A program made the position numbers and the translations under genes. DNA of 48,817 bases from Acidimicrobiia bacterium (GTDB taxonomy: Bacteria; Actinomycetota; Acidimicrobiia; Acidimicrobiales; Aldehydirespiratoraceae). Below are positions 7,508 to 19,835 of this stretch, piece after piece. Within the stretch, counting starts at the first letter, position 1; the number at the start of each line of letters is the position of its first letter. The notes beneath the pieces are model-generated. The model saw only the letters and a program-made list of their open reading frames with translations. It was not told the origin of the DNA and ran no database searches. The stretch lies in the NCBI GenBank assembly GCA_021296315.1, contig JAGWAO010000002.1, forward strand, positions 1-48,817. The letters are read 5' to 3'.

Positions 7508-8675
7508 CCGACTTCAGGTCGTCGAGGCGGTCGATGCTCTCCCAAGTGAACCGCCCGTCCTCGGGTGTGCGGCCGAAGTGACCGTAGGCCGCGGTCGGTG
7601 CATAGATCGGGTTGAGCAGGCCCAAGTCCCGCACGATGGCCGCTGGCCGCAGATCGAACACTTCCCGCACGGCCTCGACGACCCGGTCCCGGTCCACGGT
7701 CTCGGTGCCGAAGGTGTCCACCATCAGCGAGAGCGGTTCGGCCATGCCGATGGCGTAGGCCACCTGCAGCTCGCAGCGCGACGCCGCGCCCGCGGCCACG
7801 ATGTGCTTGGCCACCCAGCGGGCCGCATATGCGGCGGAGCGGTCGACCTTGGAGGGATCCTTGCCCGAGAAGGCGCCGCCACCGTGGCGGGCCATGCCGC
7901 CGTAGGTGTCGACGATGATCTTGCGCCCGGTGAGGCCGGTATCGCCCTTCGGTCCACCGGTCTCGAACTTCCCGGTCGGGTTGACGATCACCTCGTAGCC
8001 GTCGTCGGCGAACTGCGGGCACTGCTCGCCGATGACCGGCCCGATTATCTGCTCGGTGACGTCGGGGAGGATCATCCGATCGCGGTCGATGCCGGTCCTG
8101 TGCTGGGTGGATACCAGCACAGTGCGCAGGCGCACCGGCCGGCTGCCCTCGTACTCCAGGGTGACCTGAGTCTTTGCGTCGGGCCCCAGGTAGGGGATCG
8201 TGCCGGCCCGGCGCACGTCGGCGTGGCGCTCGGCCAGCCGGTGGGCGAGATGGATCGGCAGGGGCATCCCGACGTCGGTCTCATCGCAGGCGTAGCCGAA
8301 CATCATCCCCTGATCGCCGGCGCCCTGGTCGTCGGCATCCTCGTCGGTGCGATCCACGCCCATGGCGATGTCGGGCGACTGGCCGCCGATGGCCACCACT
8401 ACGCCGCAAGTGTCGCCGTCGAAACCGAAGGTGGCATTGTGGTAGCCCGCGTCGCGGATGGTCCGGCGCACGATGTTCGGGATCTCCACGTACGCACCGG
8501 TGCGGATCTCGCCCGCCACTACGGCCAGGCCGGTCGTGAGCAGCGTCTCGCAGGCGACGCGGCTGGCGGGGTCGGCACCGAGCAGGGCGTCGAGGATGGA
8601 GTCTGAGATCTGGTCGGCCATCTTGTCGGGATGGCCCTCGGTGACCGACTCGGAAGTGAACATCCAAGTACTCAC
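7494..8675 (-). CDS. metK: S-adenosylmethionine synthetase
   Basis: Makes SAM from methionine and ATP in the cytoplasm. 393 residues, the usual length for the family. Both signatures are present: [12 protein letters not shown] at 118-129 and [16 protein letters not shown] at 265-280 (the P-loop-like phosphate site); the N-terminus has [10 protein letters not shown]. The GTG start overlaps the coaBC stop (GTGA); an ATG four codons inside is a possible alternative. Part of the gmk-rpoZ-coaBC-metK-priA order typical of actinobacteria. No SAM riboswitch is visible, as expected for an internal operon gene. Confidence 0.97.
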   Translation of the reverse strand: MSTWMFTSESVTEGHPDKMADQISDSILDALLGADPASRVACETLLTTGLAVVAGEIRTGAYVEIPNIVRRTIRDAGYHNATFGFDGDTCGVVVAIGGQSPDIAMGVDRTDEDADDQGAGDQGMMFGYACDETDVGMPLPIHLAHRLAERHADVRRAGTIPYLGPDAKTQVTLEYEGSRPVRLRTVLVSTQHRTGIDRDRMILPDVTEQIIGPVIGEQCPQFADDGYEVIVNPTGKFETGGPKGDTGLTGRKIIVDTYGGMARHGGGAFSGKDPSKVDRSAAYAARWVAKHIVAAGAASRCELQVAYAIGMAEPLSLMVDTFGTETVDRDRVVEAVREVFDLRPAAIVRDLGLLNPIYAPTAAYGHFGRTPEDGRFTWESIDRLDDLKSALGL

Positions 8676-9874
8676 GGAGCCTCCGGCATGAGCGCGGCCA
8701 CCTTGTCGAGCACGACCCGGGCCGCCTCCTGCTTGGTGGTCAAGGGGACATGGTGGCGTGCGCCGTCAGCGGTGTACATCACTATCTCGTTGGTGTCGTG
8801 GCCGAAGCCGACGTGCTCCTTGGAGACATCATTGGCCACGATCACGTCGAGGTTCTTGCTGCGCAGCTTGATGAGCGCGTTGGTCTCGAGGTCCTCGGTC
8901 TCCGCGGCGAAGCCGACCAGCACCTGTCCGGGCGACTTGGAGGCGCCCAGCGACGCCAGGATGTCGCGGGTGGGCTGCAACTCGAGCGCCGGCACGCCTA
9001 GTCCCTTCTTGAGCTTGGTGCCGGCGGGGCGCGCCGGCCGGAAGTCAGCGACCGCAGCCGCCATCACCACCGCGTCGGCACCGGGAGCCTCCAACTCGAC
9101 CGCCGCGGCCATCTCGGCGGCCGTCTCCACCGCCACCACCCGAGCCGCAGCCGGCGCGCGATCGGGTTCGGTGGTAACGAGCACGACTTCGGCCCCGCGG
9201 GCCGCTGCTTCACTCGCAACGGCTGCGCCCTGCTTGCCCGACGAACGGTTGCCGACGAAGCGCACCGCATCTATGGGCTCGCGTGTCCCGCCGGAGGTGA
9301 CCAGCACCCGCCGGCCGGCCAGGCTCTGGGGAGTGAGCACCGCCTCGATCGCGGTCACGATCTCGGCCGGCTCCGCCATCCGTCCCGATCCGATGTCCCC
9401 ACCCGCGAGCGGACCTTCCACCGGGCCCACGATGGTCACGCCGCGCTCGGCCAGCACTGCGACGTTGTCCTGCACCGACGGCTGCTCCCACATCTCGGTA
9501 TGCATGGCAGGAGCCACGATCACCGGCGCCCGGGTGGCGAGCAGGGTGGCTGTGAGAACGTCGCCGGAGCGGCCCGTGCGCAGATCCGAGATCAGGCGGG
9601 CCGTAGCCGGGCACACCACGACCGCGTCGGCTCGCCGGCCCAGACTCGTGTGAGGGATGGCCGAGGAGGGATCGCTCCACAGCGACGTCACGGCCGGTTC
9701 CGAAGCCAGGGCCGAGAAGGTGGTCTCGCCCACCATCCGCAGCGCTCCGGCCGTGAGCACGGGCACTACATGAGCGCCGGCACCGACCAGCCGGCGGCAC
9801 ACCTCCGCCGCCTTGTAGGCGGCGATGCCGCCGGTCACACCGAGCACGATGCACCGGCCCCGGACCGGGCTCAT
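8672..9874 (-). CDS. coaBC: Bifunctional phosphopantothenoylcysteine decarboxylase / phosphopantothenate-cysteine ligase
   Basis: Two consecutive steps of coenzyme A synthesis in one 400-residue flavoprotein. The CoaC half (1-185) begins [14 protein letters not shown], carries the active-site His75 (IPHTSL) and PAMHTEMW at 122-129, and the substrate-clamp region [17 protein letters not shown] replaces the common PAMN. The CoaB half (from about 187) has [23 protein letters not shown] and the KLKK motif at 287-290. ATGA overlap with rpoZ upstream and GTGA overlap with metK downstream indicate tight coupling. Confidence 0.95.
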   Translation of the reverse strand: MSPVRGRCIVLGVTGGIAAYKAAEVCRRLVGAGAHVVPVLTAGALRMVGETTFSALASEPAVTSLWSDPSSAIPHTSLGRRADAVVVCPATARLISDLRTGRSGDVLTATLLATRAPVIVAPAMHTEMWEQPSVQDNVAVLAERGVTIVGPVEGPLAGGDIGSGRMAEPAEIVTAIEAVLTPQSLAGRRVLVTSGGTREPIDAVRFVGNRSSGKQGAAVASEAAARGAEVVLVTTEPDRAPAAARVVAVETAAEMAAAVELEAPGADAVVMAAAVADFRPARPAGTKLKKGLGVPALELQPTRDILASLGASKSPGQVLVGFAAETEDLETNALIKLRSKNLDVIVANDVSKEHVGFGHDTNEIVMYTADGARHHVPLTTKQEAARVVLDKVAALMPEAP

Positions 9875-10245
9875 GGCGTCGAGGGCTGCCGGGTGCCTTC
9901 CGGGTCGCTGACGTCCTGCAGATGAGCGCCCTCGGAAGAGTCCCCCTGCTGGACCAGCATCTCCGGGTCCTCTACGACCTCGGCAGCCTCGGCATCGGGG
10001 TCCACCTCGACCGCTTCGATCTTGCCGGCCGCGATCTCCTCGAGGGCGATCGACAGAGGCTTGGAGGATGTGGAGATCACCTGAGGCGGCACGGACGCTC
10101 CGATTCCGCCGCCGAGTTGACCGAGGTAGTTCGTGATCTCGCGGCTTCGCATGGCAGCCAGAGTCACGAGCACGAACTTGGACTCTGTCCGGTCGAGGAG
10201 CTCCTCGATGGCCGGGGTCATCATCGTGTCGTAGCCGTGGGCCAT
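9871..10245 (-). CDS. rpoZ: RNA polymerase omega subunit
   Basis: Small RNA polymerase subunit that helps fold and hold beta-prime. 124 residues from an ATG at 10245 with GGAG 7 nt upstream. The core is MTPAIEELLDRTESKFVLVT, then AAMRSREITNY and KPLSIALEEIAAGKI, the omega fold with its conserved arginine helix. The acidic tail of about 40 residues is longer than in many bacteria and resembles actinobacterial omega. The frame remains open upstream to 10365, but that part lacks similarity. Its stop overlaps the coaBC ATG. Confidence 0.9.
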   Translation of the reverse strand: MAHGYDTMMTPAIEELLDRTESKFVLVTLAAMRSREITNYLGQLGGGIGASVPPQVISTSSKPLSIALEEIAAGKIEAVEVDPDAEAAEVVEDPEMLVQQGDSSEGAHLQDVSDPEGTRQPSTP

Positions 10246-10336
10246 GGCGCGCTCCGCTGGGTCTGCCGACTGGGGGAGCTTCACGCTACCAGCCGCACTC
10301 ACAGTTGCGGACGCATGGACCCAACCCGCAAGACCT

Positions 10337-10909
10337 CTAGCCGGTGCTGCTTCCCCGCCGGTCACGGTCCGACGCGATCAGGCCCTCAATTGCTCGAACA
10401 GCCCGGCTCACCTCGTCATTCACTACTATTTCGTAACCCATTTCCTCCGCTTCGGCCCGCTCCGAAGCCGTCTTTCGCATCCGGCGGGCCACCGTCACCT
10501 CATCGTCACCCCGGTTCTCGAGGCGCTTCCGCTGATGCTCGGGGCTGGGGGCGTCCACGAACACCAGCACGGCGTCGGGTACCAGCGCCTTCACCTGCCG
10601 TCCTCCCCGAACGTCGATCTCGAGCACCACATCCGCGCCCTCGGGAGGGTCCGGCACCGGCGTGCCCTGCAGATAGTCGAGGAATTCGACCCATTCCAGG
10701 AAGCCGTCCGCTTCGATGGCGGCCTCGAAGGCGGCGCGGTCCACGAAGCGGTAGGCCTCAGCAGGCTCTCCAAGCCTGCGGGGCCGCGTCGTCCAGGACC
10801 GTGACAGCCACAGGCGCGGGTCACGGGCCAGCAACTGCTCGACGATTGTGCCCTTGCCGACGCCTCCCGGTCCGGAGACGATGACGACCGAACGGCCCTC
10901 GAGGGTCAC
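10337..10909 (-). CDS. gmk: Guanylate kinase
   Basis: Phosphorylates GMP to GDP. 190 residues: P-loop GPGGVGKGT at 13-21, GMP-binding region SRSWTTRPRRLGEP (a variant of SVTTRxPRxGE), and VVLEIDVRGG. The usual YYGTP in the GMP domain reads YLQGTP. GTG start; TAGCCT lies 7 nt upstream with only a G-rich run and no true Shine-Dalgarno, so an internal leaderless promoter after mihF is likely. mihF-gmk-rpoZ is the conserved actinobacterial order. Confidence 0.95.
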   Translation of the reverse strand: MTLEGRSVVIVSGPGGVGKGTIVEQLLARDPRLWLSRSWTTRPRRLGEPAEAYRFVDRAAFEAAIEADGFLEWVEFLDYLQGTPVPDPPEGADVVLEIDVRGGRQVKALVPDAVLVFVDAPSPEHQRKRLENRGDDEVTVARRMRKTASERAEAEEMGYEIVVNDEVSRAVRAIEGLIASDRDRRGSSTG

Positions 10910-10916
10910 CCCCGCG

Positions 10917-10922
10917 AGGCTA
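10917..10922 (-). promoter_or_regulatory. -10-like hexamer TAGCCT of gmk
   Basis: TCGGTAGCCTC followed by a 7-nt spacer to the gmk GTG (10909), placing the predicted transcription start at the codon. It lies in the 28 bp between mihF and gmk. Confidence 0.4.
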
Positions 10923-10937
10923 CCGACCCGGTACTAG

Positions 10938-11249
10938 TCAGCCGAAAGCGTCAAACAGTTGGCTCCGCTGCCTGCTGCCGAGTCCCCGCAGGCGGCGGTT
11001 CTCGGAAATACCGATCCCCTCCATAGCTCTGCGAGCCTTCACCTTGCCCACGCCAGGCAGGGACTCGATCACAGCCAGAACCTTCATCTTGCCGACGGTG
11101 TCGTCGTCCAGCCGATCCAAGAGGTCGGAGAGCGAGATGTCACCAGCCTTGAGCTGCCCGCGCAGCTCCGCACGCTCCCGGCGAACCGCAGCAGCCTTGA
11201 CTAGCGCAGCGCGCCGGACTTCATCGGAAATTGAAAACGGTTGAGCCAT
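10938..11249 (-). CDS. mihF: Integration host factor, actinobacterial type (mIHF)
   Basis: Nucleoid-associated DNA-binding protein unrelated in fold to proteobacterial IHF. 103 residues. The diagnostic block is GKMKVLAVIESLPGVGKVKA, followed by GISENRRLRGLGSRQRSQL, the helix-two-turn-helix region that grips DNA. The N-terminal helix is arginine-rich (RRERAELRGQLKAG). It sits between pyrF and gmk, exactly the actinobacterial context, and is the best lineage marker in the window. ATG start with TAATCT 8 nt upstream and no Shine-Dalgarno. Confidence 0.95.
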   Translation of the reverse strand: MAQPFSISDEVRRAALVKAAAVRRERAELRGQLKAGDISLSDLLDRLDDDTVGKMKVLAVIESLPGVGKVKARRAMEGIGISENRRLRGLGSRQRSQLFDAFG

Positions 11250-11257
11250 GGGCGGTG

Positions 11258-11286
11258 AGATTAGCCAATCTGACGCGTATGTGCCA
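11258..11286 (-). promoter_or_regulatory. Predicted leaderless promoter of mihF
   Basis: Minus strand: TGGCAC (11281-11286), 17-bp spacer, TAATCT (11258-11263), 8 nt to the ATG at 11249. This is one of the few starts here where a -35-like hexamer at correct spacing can be proposed. Confidence 0.45.
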
Positions 11287-11330
11287 CCATTCCATCGAAT
11301 TGACCTTCCCCGTCGTCTCCGCTCGGATTC

Positions 11331-12056
11331 TCACTGCTGGAGGCTGCGGTGCAGGCGCTCGGCAGCCTCGACGGGATCGGCAGCCCTGGTAACCGGCCTG
11401 CCGACGACCAGCAGATCCGCGCCGGCCGCCAGCGCCTGAACCGGTGAGGCCACCCTCCGCTGGTCGTCCACCGAGTCTCCGACCAACCGGATACCTGGAA
11501 CGGCCCGGAGAAGCTCGGGGCGGACATGACGGGTCGCGGTCAGATCAGGTGCAGCGCACACCACGCCGGCGCACCCTGCCTCGAAGGCCATCTCCATGCG
11601 CCGGGCAACGAGGTCGCGGGTGGCCGCGACTTCGGCCTCGCTGGTCAACACGGTGACGGCCAGCACACCTGCGGGCCGGGTTGCACCTTCTGCCAGGCCC
11701 TCGGCACCGGCCTGCAGCATCTCGACCCCGCCAGCGGCGTGCACTGTGAGATACGAGACGCCCAACTCCCCCACCACTCGGGCCGCCCGGGCCACGGTGG
11801 TGGGGATGTCATGGAGCTTGAGGTCGCAGAACACGTCGTAGCCGAGGTCGATCATGGCCCCAATCGCCTCGGGTCCAGCAGCCGTGTAGAGCTCCAGTCC
11901 GATCTTGGCCACCCGGAAGTGCCCGACGAGCGATCGGGCCAAGCGGGAAGCCGCCACCAGATCGTCGACATCGAGCGCCAGCGCCAGACGGTCGCGAACG
12001 TCGGTGCCCCGCGAACCGCCTCCATCATCCGGGGAGCCAGAAACCGCTTCATCCAT
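11331..12056 (-). CDS. pyrF: Orotidine 5'-phosphate decarboxylase
   Basis: Last step of UMP synthesis. 241 residues from an ATG at 12056 preceded by GGAG and a 6-nt spacer; a TTG at 12068 is possible but lacks support. LALALDVDD opens the barrel; DLKLHDIPTT at about 78-87 holds the catalytic Lys-Asp set (Lys80, Asp83), and the C-terminal phosphate loop is GADLLVVGRPVTRA. Overlaps the pyrD end by 8 bp. An 81-bp gap separates it from mihF, which has its own promoter. Confidence 0.95.
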   Translation of the reverse strand: MDEAVSGSPDDGGGSRGTDVRDRLALALDVDDLVAASRLARSLVGHFRVAKIGLELYTAAGPEAIGAMIDLGYDVFCDLKLHDIPTTVARAARVVGELGVSYLTVHAAGGVEMLQAGAEGLAEGATRPAGVLAVTVLTSEAEVAATRDLVARRMEMAFEAGCAGVVCAAPDLTATRHVRPELLRAVPGIRLVGDSVDDQRRVASPVQALAAGADLLVVGRPVTRAADPVEAAERLHRSLQQ

Positions 12057-12972
12057 GGGCTGCTCCAATCAGTTCGTCGAGTTCTTGTACTCCCTCGCTC
12101 CGGCACCACTCCCGCAGTTCGCGGAGCACCCGCCAAGGGGCTCGAGGATCGGCGAAGATCGCCGTGCCCACCTGCACCGCCGACGCGCCGGCCTGCAGCA
12201 TCTCGACGGCGTCAGTGCCGCGGGCTACCCCGCCAACCCCGACGATGGGCACCTCGGGCAGAGCTTCGCACACGTCATAGACGGCTCGCACCGCAACGGG
12301 ATGCAGCGCGGCTCCGCTCACACCACCGCGCAACCCTCCGAGCGCAGGGCGCCGCTTGTCGATGTCGATGACCAGACCGGCAAGCGTGTTGGTGAGAACA
12401 ACCGCTTCGGCCCCGCCGTCGACCGCAGCCACAGCCACCGCTACCAGCTCAGGCGTGTTGGGGCTCAGCTTGGCCCAGCGGGGCCGTCCGCACCCGGCCG
12501 TAGCGGAGAGCGCCGCAGCGGTCGCGTCCACGGAGTGCGCGAACATGCGCATGCCGTCGTCGGTATTGGGGCACGACACGTTCACTTCGACCGCGACGAC
12601 CTCCGGTGGAGCCGCGGCCAGCGAATCAGCCGCCCGGCGGTACGCGTCAACGGTGTCACCCCAGATGCTGGCCACCACGTCGGCACCCGCAGCGACGAGA
12701 GCGGGCAGGTCCTCCTCCAGCCAAGACTCGGTGCCTGGCCCCTGTAGCCCCACACTGTTGATCATCCCCGCTGCAGCGTCGCGCAGCGGATGCAACCGTG
12801 GCGCCGGATTGCCCGGCCAGGGCTGGTCGCTCAGGGACTTGACCACCACCGCCCCCAGATCGGCCAGCCGGCCGTAGGGAGCCAACTCGGCACCATGTCC
12901 CGACGCGCCCGACGCAGTCATCACCGGGGCTCGCAGCGTGACGCTGCCAACGCTCGCCGTCAGGTCAGTCAC
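12049..12972 (-). CDS. pyrD: Dihydroorotate dehydrogenase, class 1 (1B-like)
   Basis: Oxidises dihydroorotate to orotate with FMN. 307 residues. VEVNVSCPNTDDG at about 128-140 carries catalytic Cys134, which marks class 1 (class 2 has Ser); phosphate-binding VGVGGVARGTDAVEMLQAGA lies near the C-terminus. The sequence resembles the NAD-linked 1B type, whose partner PyrK is usually encoded next door, but no pyrK is present in this window. GTG start (MTDLTASVGS). The 32 bp upstream hold a duplicate of this start region fused to a repeat end motif (see 12976-13008). Confidence 0.93.
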   Translation of the reverse strand: MTDLTASVGSVTLRAPVMTASGASGHGAELAPYGRLADLGAVVVKSLSDQPWPGNPAPRLHPLRDAAAGMINSVGLQGPGTESWLEEDLPALVAAGADVVASIWGDTVDAYRRAADSLAAAPPEVVAVEVNVSCPNTDDGMRMFAHSVDATAAALSATAGCGRPRWAKLSPNTPELVAVAVAAVDGGAEAVVLTNTLAGLVIDIDKRRPALGGLRGGVSGAALHPVAVRAVYDVCEALPEVPIVGVGGVARGTDAVEMLQAGASAVQVGTAIFADPRAPWRVLRELREWCRSEGVQELDELIGAAHG

Positions 12973-12975
12973 GGT

Positions 12976-13004
12976 TCAAGCTCGGCCTCTAGGCCACAGG
13001 TCGG

Positions 13005-13008
<4 letters not shown>
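12976..13008 (-). other. Linker mini-ORF between carB and pyrD, with repeat-A end motif
   Basis: An ATG overlapping the carB stop (ATGA) reads [10 protein letters not shown] and stops 3 nt before the pyrD GTG. Its first codons (ATGACCGACCTG) duplicate the pyrD start (GTGACTGACCTG). Between the duplicates lies CTAGAGGCCGAGCTTG, the terminal motif of family A. It looks like a small insertion with target duplication that displaced the original stop-start overlap. Expression as a peptide is not claimed. Confidence 0.5.
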
Positions 13009-16338
<3,330 letters not shown>

Positions 16339-16352
<14 letters not shown>

Positions 16353-17424
16353 GGCGGCGATCCATCATCTTGGCGAAGCTGGCGAAGTGGTGGCGGGCGT
16401 CGTGGGGGCCGGGACCAGCCTCGGGGTGGTACTGCACGCCGAAGGCGTCGGCGCCACTGACGGAGAGCCCCTCCAGGGCGCCGTCGTTGAGACAGACGTG
16501 AGTCTCCGTGACTCCCGGCACCGATCCCGCCTCGACCGCGAAGTTGTGGTTCTGGCTGGTGATCTCGATGCGGCCGGTGGCGGTGCAACGAACGGGCACG
16601 TTGCCCCCATGGTGCCCGAAACGCATCTTGAACGTGCGCCCGCCGAGGGCGAGGGCGAGCAGCTGGTGGCCGAGGCAGACCCCGAACAGGGGAACCGTGC
16701 CCACGAGGTCTCGCAGAGCCTCGATGGCCGGCCCGGCCAGCTCCGGATCGCCCGGCCCGTTGCTGAAGAACACCCCGTCGGGCCGGCGCGCCAGCACCTC
16801 GGCTGCGGGAGTGTGGGCGGGCACAACGGTCACGGTGGCCAACTCACCCAGGCAGCTCAGGATTGTGGACTTGATGCCCAGGTCGTAGGCGACGACCCGG
16901 TGCAGGCCTGTGCCGGAGGTGTACGGCTCGACGGTGGTGACCTCGCTCACGAGGTCAACCCCGCTGGTGCCGGGCTCTGCTCGGGCTGCGGTCAGCAGCG
17001 TGGCCTCATCCGCGGTGCCGAAGGCGCCGGGCATGGCCCCCGCGTCGCGGATGTGGCGGGTCAGGCGGCGGGTGTCGATCCCGGTGATGCCGGGGATGCC
17101 GTGGCGGCGCAGGAAGCCGTCCAGGCTGCCGGTGGCCCGCCAGTTGCTGTGGCGGCGGGTCAGGTCGCGCACGATCACACCCCGGCAATGGGGCCGAGCC
17201 GCCTCGGAGTCGGCGTCGTTGGTGCCGTAGTTGCCGATGTGGGGATAGGTGAAGGTGATGATCTGACCTGCGTAGGACGGGTCGGAGATCACCTCCTGGT
17301 ACCCGCTCATCACCGTGTTGAAGACGACCTCTCCGGAGGCCACGGCCGCGCTGGCGCCGACGGCCTCACCCTCGAACACTTCCCCGTCGCACAGCACCAG
17401 CAGGGCCGGCTCCGGTGCAGTCAT
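16339..17424 (-). CDS. carA: Carbamoyl phosphate synthetase, small (glutaminase) subunit
   Basis: Hydrolyses glutamine and channels ammonia to CarB. 361 residues from an ATG at 17424 overlapping the pyrC stop (ATGA); longer upstream frames overlap pyrC only. The N-terminal domain has [15 protein letters not shown] and [12 protein letters not shown]; the class I glutaminase domain has [16 protein letters not shown] with nucleophile Cys250, and [13 protein letters not shown] with His333 and Glu335. Confidence 0.97.
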
Positions 17425-18749
17425 CGCTGCGGCTCGCCGTCGACCACGACCGGCTCGGAGCCGAGCAGGGTGTGACGGACCCGGCCTCGCAGCTCCCGCC
17501 CCTCGTACGGCGTATTGCGGCTCGGGCTTGCCATGGCCTCGCCGGACACCGTCCAAGTTGCGCCGGGGTCGATCACGCACAAGTTGGCGGGCTCGCCGGG
17601 CGCCACCGGCCGTCCATGAAGGTCGTCGATGCCCGCGATGGCCGAGGGCTGCCAGGACATCAAGGCCAGGACCCGATCGATGGGCAGGTCCAACGTGGTC
17701 AGTGCAAGGGCCAGGGCCGTCTCGAGACCCAGCATTCCCGGGGGCGCCGCGTCGAAGGGCCTCTCCTTGTCGGCGCTGGCGTGGGGCGCGTGATCGGTGG
17801 CGATGGCGTCGATAGTGCCGTCGACCAGCCCAGCCCGGACCGCAGCCACATCGGCATCGGTTCGCAGCGGCGGATGGACCTTGAAGACGGTGTCGTAGTC
17901 GGCGCAGCAGGCATCGGTGAGCGTGAAGTGGTGGGGAGCGGCCTCGGCCGTTACCGGCAGACCCGCCTCCTTGGCCGCTCGTACCATGGCCACCGACCCG
18001 GCCGTCGACAGGTGCAGGAAGTGCACCCTCGATCCTGTGAGCCGCGCCAGGGCGATGTCTCGCATGACCATCAGCTCTTCAGCCTCGGAGGGCTGGCCGC
18101 CCAGGCCCAGACGGCTCGACCACTCCCCTTCGTGCATGTGACCGCCGACACTGAGTTCCGCTACCTCGCAGTGCTGGGCCAGCACCACCCGACGACCGCC
18201 CGTGAGGTGGTCGAGACCGGCCGCGTACTCGAGGGCACGTCTCATCACCCGCGCGTCCTGCACGCCGCTGCCGTCGTCGGTGAACACCCGAACTCCCAGC
18301 CGGACCAGCTCAGCCATGGGCACCAGGTCGACTCCTCGGCGGCCGACGGTGATGGCGGCCGAGGGGTACACGTCACAGCACGCCCCGGCACTGAGGTCCT
18401 GCACTTCGCGGACTACCGCCGCGCAGTCGATAGGCGGGTCGGTATTGGGCATGGCGATCATGGCGGTGAACCCGCCCAAGGCGGCGCCGCGGGCGCCGGT
18501 CTCCACGGTCTCGGCGTCCTCGCGGCCGGGCTGGCGCAGGTGGACATGCAGATCGACGAGTCCCGGAGCCACCACGCACCCCGAGGCGTCCAGCGTGCGG
18601 TCGCCGTCCACACCGGCGGGTTCGACCGAGATCACGCGGCCGTCGCCGACCAGCACATCGGCGCGGCGACTGCCGCCGGAGTCCACCACGGTCCCACCTC
18701 TGATGGCGACGGTGCCATGAGGGGGCACCGCGGCCAACCTCGTGCTCAC
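17421..18749 (-). CDS. pyrC: Dihydroorotase, class I
   Basis: Zinc amidohydrolase closing carbamoyl aspartate to dihydroorotate. 442 residues from a GTG at 18749 (MSTRLAAVPPHG); a GTG at 18791 would add 14 basic residues and is less likely. DLHVHLRQPG near 66-75 gives the metal-binding HxH; AMPNTDPP, the APHHFTL segment, KVHPPLR and the ATDHAPH motif (catalytic Asp) follow. Lies between pyrB and carA in a standard pyr order. Confidence 0.96.
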   Translation of the reverse strand: MSTRLAAVPPHGTVAIRGGTVVDSGGSRRADVLVGDGRVISVEPAGVDGDRTLDASGCVVAPGLVDLHVHLRQPGREDAETVETGARGAALGGFTAMIAMPNTDPPIDCAAVVREVQDLSAGACCDVYPSAAITVGRRGVDLVPMAELVRLGVRVFTDDGSGVQDARVMRRALEYAAGLDHLTGGRRVVLAQHCEVAELSVGGHMHEGEWSSRLGLGGQPSEAEELMVMRDIALARLTGSRVHFLHLSTAGSVAMVRAAKEAGLPVTAEAAPHHFTLTDACCADYDTVFKVHPPLRTDADVAAVRAGLVDGTIDAIATDHAPHASADKERPFDAAPPGMLGLETALALALTTLDLPIDRVLALMSWQPSAIAGIDDLHGRPVAPGEPANLCVIDPGATWTVSGEAMASPSRNTPYEGRELRGRVRHTLLGSEPVVVDGEPQR

Positions 18750-18810
18750 ACCGCCCCCGCGCCGCAGCCGCCTCGGGCGGATTCGGTGCACCGTGCAGTC
18801 GGGCGGATCC

Positions 18811-19776
18811 TCACGCCGCCATCATCCTCTCACCCTCGGCGAGGTCCAGTCCCGAACCGAGCAGCAGGAACAGCACCGCCATGCGGACCGCTACGCCGTT
18901 GGCGACCTGCTCGGTTATCACCGCATTGGGCCGGTCGGCGACGTCTCCGTCGATCTCCACGCCGCGGTTCATGGGTCCGGGGTGCATGATCAGGGCGCCC
19001 TCCCCGAGCCGGTCGGCCCGGGCCGCGTCGAGGCCGTACTCGGCCCGGAACTCGCGCAGCGACGGAACCGATGCCCCGGCCTCCCGCTCCAGCTGCATCC
19101 GCAGCAGGTAGCAGATGTCGATTTCCTCGAGGACCGAATCGAAGTCATGGGTGACGGCGACGGGCCAGCCTTCGAGGCTCGACGGCAGCAGAGGACGGGG
19201 CGCGACCAGGGTGACCTCCGCGCCCATGGACGTGAAGGCCAGCACATCGGAGCGGGCCACCCGGGAGTGGAGGATGTCGCCGACGATGGCCACGCGGGCG
19301 CCGTCGAGGCCCCCCAGATGGGTGCGGGCGGTGTAGAGATCCAGAAGCGCCTGGGTGGGATGCTCGTGACGGCCGTCACCGGCGTTGACGACCGAGGCGT
19401 CGATCCAGTCGGCCACCCGGTGGGGCACGCCCGCGCACGGGTGACGCACGACGATGGCGTCGATTCCCATCGCCTCGATCGTCTGCACGGTGTCTCGCAC
19501 CGACTCGCCCTTGTTCACCGACGAGGACCCGACCGAGAAGTTCACGGTGTCGGCAGACAACTGCTTGGCGGCCGCCTCGAACGACAACCGGGTGCGGGTG
19601 CTGTCCTCGTAGAACAGCCACACCACGGTCTTGCCCCGCAGGGCCGGCACCCTGGGGATGCGGCGCTGGCTCACCTCGGCGAACGAGCCGGTGAGGTCGA
19701 GAATGCGCTCTAGGTCGGGCCGGTCCAGATCGGCGATCGACAGCAGATGGCGGCGCGGCGGTGCGTGATCCGTCAC
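18811..19776 (-). CDS. pyrB: Aspartate carbamoyltransferase, catalytic subunit
   Basis: Condenses carbamoyl phosphate with aspartate. 321 residues. Carbamoyl phosphate site FYEDSTRTRLSFE (STRTR 59-63), the GDGRHEHPTQALLD segment and the aspartate loop HPGPMNRGVE are intact. No pyrI regulatory chain is present. GTG start with GGAG 6 nt upstream. The start also overlaps the stop of a 20-codon linker ORF that begins in the pyrR stop codon, so coupled translation from pyrR is plausible. Confidence 0.97.
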   Translation of the reverse strand: MTDHAPPRRHLLSIADLDRPDLERILDLTGSFAEVSQRRIPRVPALRGKTVVWLFYEDSTRTRLSFEAAAKQLSADTVNFSVGSSSVNKGESVRDTVQTIEAMGIDAIVVRHPCAGVPHRVADWIDASVVNAGDGRHEHPTQALLDLYTARTHLGGLDGARVAIVGDILHSRVARSDVLAFTSMGAEVTLVAPRPLLPSSLEGWPVAVTHDFDSVLEEIDICYLLRMQLEREAGASVPSLREFRAEYGLDAARADRLGEGALIMHPGPMNRGVEIDGDVADRPNAVITEQVANGVAVRMAVLFLLLGSGLDLAEGERMMAA

Positions 19777-19835
19777 GTCGACTCCAAAATGTGCGTCATT
19801 CCTGCGTCCATCACACCAACACCTGCGTCCGTCAC
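19773..19835 (-). other. 20-codon linker ORF bridging pyrR and pyrB
   Basis: GTG overlapping the pyrR TGA opens a frame reading MTDAGVGVMDAGMTHILEST that stops in a TGA overlapping the pyrB GTG. Both ends are thus GTGA overlaps. The frame contains a 21-bp near-duplication (GTGTGAYGGACGCAGG twice), and its MTD start matches the pyrB start MTD. It also carries the pyrB Shine-Dalgarno. It may be a coupling device or a chance frame; translation is not shown. Confidence 0.45.

Noticed and set aside
18750-18791. Longer pyrC start at GTG 18791
   Set aside because: It adds 14 residues rich in Arg and Gly outside the family alignment; GTG 18749 fits better, though it is not proven.
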